From Comamonas sp. lk (lineage in GTDB: Bacteria > Pseudomonadota > Gammaproteobacteria > Burkholderiales > Burkholderiaceae_C): a stretch of DNA of 64,000 bases. How positions within the stretch are numbered: position 1 is the first letter of the stretch; each line of letters opens with the position of its first letter. Position numbers and translations under genes: made by a program. Of this stretch, positions 58,176 through 64,000 are shown one piece after another. The notes beneath the pieces are model-generated. The model was given only the letters and a program-made list of their open reading frames with translations, did not search any database and was not told where the DNA came from. The DNA is taken from assembly GCF_900564145.1 (NCBI RefSeq), contig NZ_UOOB01000001.1:1029732-1093731 (forward strand), read 5' to 3'.

Positions 58176-58952
58176 TTAGATAATCGCGCCAGTTTGCGAG
58201 GGGCTGAACATATCCACGCGATCGGTGATGATGCCGTCCGTGCCCAGATCGATCAGGCGTTGGGCTGCCCATTCATCGTTGACCGTGTAGCTGCTGCAGC
58301 GCAGACCGGCACCATGCACCTTGGTCACCAGCTCGCGGTTCCACAGTCCGTGGTTGAGCACCATGGCCGAGCAGTCCAGCTCCAGTGCGATCAGCAAGTC
58401 CGCATCGCCAGTGCCATCGGCAAATTTGTCGACCAGCAGGCCGCGCAGCACCTGCGGTGCCATATCCCTGGCACCCTTGAGCGATGCCGGCTTGAATGAG
58501 GTGAACAGAGGCTGGACGATGTCCTTGGGCCAGATACGATTCATCAGCTCGCCGCAGGCGCGCCCGGTTTCCTCTTCCTGGCCCGGGGTGGGCTTGATTT
58601 CCACGTTCAGGTGCAGATTGTTGGCCAGGCACCAGCGGGCCAGTGCCTCCAGCGTGGGCAGGTTCTCGCCCGTGTAGGCACGCGAATGCCAGCTGCCGGC
58701 ATCAAGCTGGGCGAGTTGACCCATGGTCAGTTCGCCGCCGACGCCGTGGCCGGTGGTCGTGCGCTCCAGCGTGGCGTCGTGCATCAGAAACAGCACGCCG
58801 TCCTTGCTGAGCTTGGCATCGCATTCAAAAAAGCGGTAGCCGTGATGAGCGCCCAGGCGAAAGGCGCTCATGGTGTTCTCGGGAGCCAGCTTGCCGGCGC
58901 CGCGGTGGGCGACCCAACGGGGATAGGGCCAGGGTTTCAAAGCAGTAGTCAT
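58176..58952 (-). CDS. ugpQ: Glycerophosphodiester phosphodiesterase UgpQ
   Basis: A 258-aa cytoplasmic enzyme (no signal peptide). WVAHRGAGKLAPENTMSAF and FFECDAKLSKDGVLFLMHD are the GDPD signature with His, Glu and Asp residues that bind metal and act in catalysis. It splits glycerophosphodiesters brought in by the Ugp transporter into glycerol 3-phosphate and an alcohol. It is last in ugpB-A-E-C-Q. ATG 58952 is preferred to a TTG seven codons upstream, though its ribosome-binding site is weak. Confidence 0.95.
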   Translation of the reverse strand: MTTALKPWPYPRWVAHRGAGKLAPENTMSAFRLGAHHGYRFFECDAKLSKDGVLFLMHDATLERTTTGHGVGGELTMGQLAQLDAGSWHSRAYTGENLPTLEALARWCLANNLHLNVEIKPTPGQEEETGRACGELMNRIWPKDIVQPLFTSFKPASLKGARDMAPQVLRGLLVDKFADGTGDADLLIALELDCSAMVLNHGLWNRELVTKVHGAGLRCSSYTVNDEWAAQRLIDLGTDGIITDRVDMFSPSQTGAII

Positions 58953-59065
58953 GATCGATTGAACTTGTGCCAACGTGACAAGAGCGCCGCAAGTGCAGGA
59001 CTTGGGCGCTCTTCAAGATTAATCAGTAGCGATTAACGTGGTTCGCAGGGCGTGTAAACGCCCTG

Positions 59066-60073
<1,008 letters not shown>

Positions 60074-60123
60074 AACGGTGTCTTGTTCAATCGGTCAAAA
60101 GATGGTGGATGGGCAGGCGGGGA

Positions 60124-60972
60124 TTACTTTTCGGTATCCACCAAGCCTTTGACAAACCACTTTTGCATCAGCATCACCACCAGGGTCGGTGGCAGCATGG
60201 CAATGATGGCGGTCGCCATCACGATGTTCCAGTCCACGGCGGCTTCACCGCCGGCCAGCATGCGCTTGATGCCAATCACCACGGGGTACATGTCTTCCGA
60301 GGTGGTCATGAGCAGCGGCCACAGGTACTGGTTCCAGCCGTAGATGAACTGGATTACGAACAGTGCGGCAATCGAGGTGCGCGACAGGGGCACCAGGATG
60401 TCCTTGAAGAAACGCATGGCGCCGGCGCCGTCAATGCGGGCTGCTTCCACCAGTTCGTCCGGTACGCTCAAAAAGAACTGACGGAACAGGAAGGTGGCCG
60501 TGGCCGATGCGATCAGCGGCAGGGACAGGCCGGCATAGCTGTTCAGCAGGCCCAGCTCCGCCACCACTTTGTAAGTGGGCAGGATACGCACTTCCACGGG
60601 CAGCATCAGGGTCATGAAAATGGCCCAGAAGCAGATCATCTTGAAGGGAAAGCGGAAGTAGACGATGGCGAAGGCCGACAGCAGCGAGATCGCGATCTTG
60701 CCCACGGTGATGATCATGGCGACCACAAAGCTCACCCACATCATGTGGACGACGTTGGTGCTGGAGCCCAGCTTGCCGGAGCCGATCAGGGCTTCCTTGT
60801 AGTTTTCCCACAGGTGCATGCCTGGCAGCAGCGGCATGGGCGACTGCACGATGGCATCGGCCGTGTGGGTGGAAGCGACGAAGGCCAGATACAGCGGGAA
60901 GGCAACGATGGCCACGCCCAGAATCAATACGGCGTGGGAGATGATGTTGAGCCAGGGGTTGCGATCAACCAT
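60124..60972 (-). CDS. ugpE: Glycerol-3-phosphate ABC transporter permease UgpE
   Basis: A 282-aa inner-membrane protein with six helices. The EAA loop that contacts UgpC is seen in ELVEAARIDGAGAMRFFKDI. It belongs to the MalG-type permeases and begins MVDRNPWLNIISHAVLI, like UgpE. It pairs with UgpA to form the channel. Gaps of 57 and 50 nt separate it from its neighbours. Confidence 0.95.
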   Translation of the reverse strand: MVDRNPWLNIISHAVLILGVAIVAFPLYLAFVASTHTADAIVQSPMPLLPGMHLWENYKEALIGSGKLGSSTNVVHMMWVSFVVAMIITVGKIAISLLSAFAIVYFRFPFKMICFWAIFMTLMLPVEVRILPTYKVVAELGLLNSYAGLSLPLIASATATFLFRQFFLSVPDELVEAARIDGAGAMRFFKDILVPLSRTSIAALFVIQFIYGWNQYLWPLLMTTSEDMYPVVIGIKRMLAGGEAAVDWNIVMATAIIAMLPPTLVVMLMQKWFVKGLVDTEK

Positions 60973-61029
60973 GAGTGGACTCCAGGTTCACGGAATTTGA
61001 AGCTATGAGGGACAGGGAGAAGCGGCGCA

Positions 61030-61911
61030 TCAGTACTGCACCTTCTTTTCCACATAGCGGAACTGGATCACGGTCAGCACAATCACGATCAGCATCAGGA
61101 TCACGGACTGGGCTGCAGAGCCGCCCAGGTCCAGCGCCTTGAAGCCATCCTGATAGACCTTGTAGACCAGAATCGAAGTCGACTGGCCCGGGCCGCCCTG
61201 AGTTGCCGCGTCGATGATGCCGAAGGTTTCAAAGAAGGCGTAGACGATGTTGATCACCAGCAGGAAGAAGGTGGTAGGCGACAGCAGCGGCAGCTGGATG
61301 TTCCAGAAGCGGCGCCATGGGCCTGCGCCATCAATCGAGGCGGCTTCGATCAGCGCCTTGGGAATGGATTGCAAACCTGCCAGGAAGAACAGGAAGTTGT
61401 AGGAAATCTGTTTCCACACCGAGGCCAGCACAATCAGCGTCATGGCCTGGCCTTCATTCATCAGGTGGTTCCAGGTATAGCCCAGCTTGCCCAGGAAATA
61501 CGCGACCACGCCGATGGAGGGCGAGAACATGAACACCCACAGCACGCCGGCAATCACGGGAGCGACGGCGTAGGGGACGATCAGCAAGGTCTTGTAGACC
61601 ATGGCGAAACGCACGATGCGGTCCGCAAAAATAGCCAGGGCCAGAGACACCGTGATGCCGACGCCTGCCACCAGAACCGAGAACAGCGCTGTGCGCTTGA
61701 AAGACTCAAGATAGGTGGGGTCGCTGAACAGCTGACGGAAGTTGTCCAGGCCCACCCATTCGGTGCTCATGCCGAATGCATCTTCCATCTGGAAGGACTG
61801 CAGCACGGCTTGTCCTGCGGGCCAGAAGAAGAAGATGGCAATGATCAATAGCTGGGGGGCTATCAGCACCCAGGGCAGCCATCCGGATCGGAAAAGTACG
61901 CGTTTTTCCAT
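61030..61911 (-). CDS. ugpA: Glycerol-3-phosphate ABC transporter permease UgpA
   Basis: A 293-aa inner-membrane protein with six helices and the EAA loop [20 protein letters not shown]. It belongs to the MalF-type permeases; [20 protein letters not shown] is the typical periplasmic segment. It follows ugpB after a 118-nt gap. That gap contains CGGGG/CCCCG inverted pieces and, on the minus strand, a GGCGGTTTTTTT run, which may attenuate transcription so that more UgpB than permease is made. Confidence 0.95.
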   Translation of the reverse strand: MEKRVLFRSGWLPWVLIAPQLLIIAIFFFWPAGQAVLQSFQMEDAFGMSTEWVGLDNFRQLFSDPTYLESFKRTALFSVLVAGVGITVSLALAIFADRIVRFAMVYKTLLIVPYAVAPVIAGVLWVFMFSPSIGVVAYFLGKLGYTWNHLMNEGQAMTLIVLASVWKQISYNFLFFLAGLQSIPKALIEAASIDGAGPWRRFWNIQLPLLSPTTFFLLVINIVYAFFETFGIIDAATQGGPGQSTSILVYKVYQDGFKALDLGGSAAQSVILMLIVIVLTVIQFRYVEKKVQY

Positions 61912-62029
61912 AAGGATTCACAAATAAAAAAACCGCCGGAGCCAGGATGCAGCACACGGGGTGTTGTGGTCGCAGTGCCCCGGATTGGGACACTGCAGGC
62001 CTTATGGCATCAGCAAGATGCCAAGGGGA

Positions 62030-63343
62030 TTAGTTTTTGTAGGAGCGCTCGAAGCGGGCCAGCAGTTCGTTGCCACGGCTCACGATGGAGTCCAGGGCCT
62101 GCTTGCCGGTCTTCTTGCCAGCCCACACTTGTTCGAGTTCTTCGTCCTCGATGGTGCGGATCTGCACATAGTTGCCCAGACGGATACCGCGCGAGTTGTC
62201 GGTCACCTTGCGGATCATCTGCGTCACAGCCGTGTCGGTGCCGGGGTGCTTGGCGTAGAAGCCGGACTTTTCGGTCAGGTCATACGCGGCCATGGTCACA
62301 GGCAGATAGCCGGTGCGCTGGTGCGAAGCGGCCTGCACCTTGGTTTGCGACAGGAATTCGAAGAACTTGGCCACTCCCTTGTAGCGTTCTGGGCTCTTGC
62401 CGGCCATCACCCACAGCGAAGCGCCACCGATCACGGTGTTCTGAGGCGCGCCCTTGACATCGGGGTAGTAGGGCAGGGGAGCCAGGCCGTAGTTGAACTT
62501 GGCATTCTTGGCCACATCGCCGTAGAAGCCGGACGAGGTCTGGATCATGGCGCATTCACCGGCGGTGAACGATGCCTGTGCCGTCGAGGCACGGCCCTTG
62601 TACACAAACTCACCGGCCTTGGCTGCGGCGCCCAGGTTGTCGATGTGCTTGACGTGCAGAGGGGAGTTGATCTTCAGGCGGGCCTTGTAGCCGTTGGCGC
62701 TCAGACCATTGTGTTCGGTGGCGAACTCCACGTTATGCCAGGTGGAGAAGGACTCCAGCTGGGTCCAGCCCTGCCATGCCAGCGTCATGGGGCAGCTGTG
62801 GCCGCTTTCCTTGAGCTTCTTGGCGGCTGCAAACACTTCAGGCCAGGTCTTGGGGGCGACGTCGGGGTTCAGGCCGGCCTTCTTGAAGGCGTCCTTGTTG
62901 TAGTAGAAGATGGTGGTGGAGCTGTTGAACGGGAAGCTCAGCATCTGGCCGTTGGGGGCGGTGTAGTAACCGGCCACGGCAGGGATGTAGGCCTTGGGGT
63001 CGAAAGACACGCCGGCATCGGCCATCACCTTGCCCACGGGAATGGTGGCGCCCTTGGAAGCCATCATGGTGGCGGTGCCCACTTCAAACACTTGCAGGAT
63101 GTCAGGCGCATTGCCCGAACGGAAGGCCGCAATGGCTGCCGTCATCGATTCGTCATAGACGCCCTTGAAGGTAGGGACAATCTTGTAGTCCTTCTGGCTC
63201 TCGTTGAACTGCTTGGCCAGGTCGTTGACCCACTCGTTGTTCACGGCAGTCATGGAGTGCCACCATTGGATTTCGGTGGTGGCTTGTGCCGTGAAGGCAG
63301 TAGCGGCGACGGCGGCAGCCAGGGCCAGTTGCTTGAATTGCAT
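62030..63343 (-). CDS. ugpB: Glycerol-3-phosphate-binding protein UgpB
   Basis: A 437-aa periplasmic binding protein. Signal peptide MQFKQLALAAAVAATAFTAQ, then TEIQWWHSMTAVNNEWVNDL, GVYDESMTAAIAAFRSGNAP and WVMAGKSPERYKGVAKFFEF, all typical of UgpB. It captures glycerol 3-phosphate and glycerophosphodiesters for the UgpAEC transporter. GAGGAG lies 6 nt before the ATG. It is first in the operon, with a Pho box and an operator-like palindrome upstream. Confidence 0.95.
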   Translation of the reverse strand: MQFKQLALAAAVAATAFTAQATTEIQWWHSMTAVNNEWVNDLAKQFNESQKDYKIVPTFKGVYDESMTAAIAAFRSGNAPDILQVFEVGTATMMASKGATIPVGKVMADAGVSFDPKAYIPAVAGYYTAPNGQMLSFPFNSSTTIFYYNKDAFKKAGLNPDVAPKTWPEVFAAAKKLKESGHSCPMTLAWQGWTQLESFSTWHNVEFATEHNGLSANGYKARLKINSPLHVKHIDNLGAAAKAGEFVYKGRASTAQASFTAGECAMIQTSSGFYGDVAKNAKFNYGLAPLPYYPDVKGAPQNTVIGGASLWVMAGKSPERYKGVAKFFEFLSQTKVQAASHQRTGYLPVTMAAYDLTEKSGFYAKHPGTDTAVTQMIRKVTDNSRGIRLGNYVQIRTIEDEELEQVWAGKKTGKQALDSIVSRGNELLARFERSYKN

Positions 63344-63370
63344 GAAAGCTCCTCTAACGTTCGGTGACGA

Positions 63371-63390
63371 AATGTGCAGTGCTGCACATT
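63371..63390. promoter_or_regulatory. Operator-like palindrome before ugpB
   Basis: AATGTGCAG-TG-CTGCACATT, a perfect 9-bp inverted repeat with a 2-nt centre. It lies about 30-50 nt before ugpB, next to a possible -10 box TATAAC (minus strand, 63398-63393), so a bound protein would cover the transcription start. The binding protein is unknown. Confidence 0.5.
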
Positions 63391-63463
63391 AGGTTATACG
63401 TGTGACATATGCGTGTCATTGTTTTCATCCACTCCACGCAAGACCACAGGCCAAACCCGCTGT

Positions 63464-63492
63464 TTTACAGTTGCATGACAACAAAATGACTC
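63464..63492 (-). promoter_or_regulatory. Probable Pho box (PhoB site) of the ugp operon
   Basis: On the minus strand three 7-nt units GAGTCAT, TTGTCAT and CTGTAAA are separated by 4 nt each (11-nt period). This matches the Pho box pattern of CTGTCAT repeats. It lies about 120 nt upstream of ugpB, a phosphate-starvation gene in other bacteria. Confidence 0.6.
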
Positions 63493-63854
63493 TTGCGTAT
63501 GCGCGAAGTTGCGCCATTCTAGGTCAAGACAATTTCGTTTCAAGTTGTCATGTTTTCGGTTTGAGTTGTTTTTGATTCGTAACTGGTTGCTTTTACGGGT
63601 GGATTCCCGAACTTCGTGGTCTTGACGCGACATAAAGCACCCAGAGCGCAAAGGCCTGAAGCGCGCTTTGCCTGTGACACGGCCTTGGGTGCCGGCGTAG
63701 AATTTGTGATAGCGCAGGCCGGGCCTGCTCTCGTTGGTGAGGAGACGCTTGCCCACAGGAGAGTCCTCAGGGCTGCATGAGCAGGCTGGCTCGCATAAAA
63801 TCTGCGTCCCACTGGCTTAGGGGCGCTGTCAGACGCCCGAAACGGTCTACCCCC
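63493..63854. other. Divergent spacer between ugpB and the right-edge gene
   Basis: Beyond the Pho box I see no gene. A TAGAAT hexamer at 63698-63703 and a TAAAAT at 63796-63801 are possible -10 elements for the right-edge gene. Open frames on the minus strand here (for example 63394-63756) look random. Confidence 0.45.
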
Positions 63855-64000
63855 ATGAATGTACCGATTGCGTTGGCCGCCGCATTGCATGCCCCGGCTG
63901 CCGAACCCGCACGACTGCGAGAAATTCCCTACAACTACACCTCGTTCTCTGACCGTGAGATCGTGATTCGCCTGTTGGGCTCATCCATGTGGGATGTGCT
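63855..64000 (+). CDS. FAD-linked oxidoreductase, DUF3683 type (partial)
   Basis: The frame opens at ATG 63855 and runs off the window after 48 codons. [20 protein letters not shown] near the start is the N-terminal DUF3683 segment that I recall from large FAD/FMN-binding dehydrogenases of Burkholderiales, related to D-lactate dehydrogenases. Only the start is visible, so the flavin domain cannot be confirmed. Confidence 0.65.
   Translation, partial: MNVPIALAAALHAPAAEPARLREIPYNYTSFSDREIVIRLLGSSMWDV

Noticed and set aside
63394..63756. Minus-strand frame upstream of ugpB
   Set aside because: It runs through the Pho box and promoter region and has no protein-like pattern.

Overview
The window looks like a chromosomal segment of a betaproteobacterium of the family Comamonadaceae, most likely Comamonas or a close relative. 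I infer this from protein sequences and gene orders I know from that family (hisFIE beside tatABC; pilBCD-coaE-zapD-yacG; ispB / rplU-rpmA-obgE-proB; hemA-prfA-prmC-grxD; petABC-sspAB) and from a dispersed palindromic intergenic repeat I associate with Comamonadaceae. By eye the DNA is GC-rich, with a lower-GC patch over the pel genes and the spacer beside them. No database search was run.

Layout. 1-6.7 kb (minus): part of a Pel exopolysaccharide operon, pelA, pelB and the first codons of probably pelC. 7.2-9.3 kb (plus): hisF, hisI, hisE and a DUF4870-like membrane protein. 9.4-12.8 kb: patatin-like phospholipase, HIT hydrolase, tatA-tatB-tatC. 13-16.4 kb: periplasmic S1C/PDZ protease, MHS-type MFS transporter, a second-type IF-1, a 72-aa unknown. 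16.8-19.3 kb: Nif3-like protein, pdxA, mscL. 19.4-23.5 kb: cytochrome bc1 (petABC) and sspA/sspB. 23.6-28.5 kb: tRNA-Thr, a DciA-like (DUF721) gene, secA, argJ. 28.8-36 kb: DUF815 ATPase, Nudix hydrolase, yacG, zapD, coaE, pilD, pilC, pilB. 36-43.7 kb: a damaged tRNA-Pro, ispB, rplU, rpmA, obgE, proB, rppH, proS, a lytic transglycosylase-like gene. 43.8-51.7 kb (minus): CNNM/CorC-type protein, RNase H-like protein, grxD, prmC, an exported dikinase-like protein, prfA, hemA. 51.7-58 kb: small membrane protein, LysR regulator, a Bug receptor with an N-formylglutamate amidohydrolase-like enzyme, a 12-repeat SEL1 protein, a second Bug receptor. 58-63.5 kb (minus): the glycerol-3-phosphate operon ugpB-A-E-C-Q with a probable Pho box. 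The right edge holds the first codons of a DUF3683/FAD-linked oxidoreductase.

Most genes are housekeeping. The points that stand out are: (i) an exported protein with a phosphohistidine domain followed by an ATP-binding dikinase domain (the order seen in glucan water dikinases), wedged with 1-nt and 4-nt junctions between prfA and prmC; (ii) a heavily structured tatB-tatC spacer ahead of a tatC start without a visible Shine-Dalgarno sequence; (iii) a 69-nt tRNA-Pro-like sequence missing exactly 8 nt; (iv) seven copies or fragments of a palindromic repeat, several directly upstream of start codons and one inside a reading frame; (v) a Pho box plus an operator-like palindrome before ugpB; (vi) a hairpin abutting the secA start.
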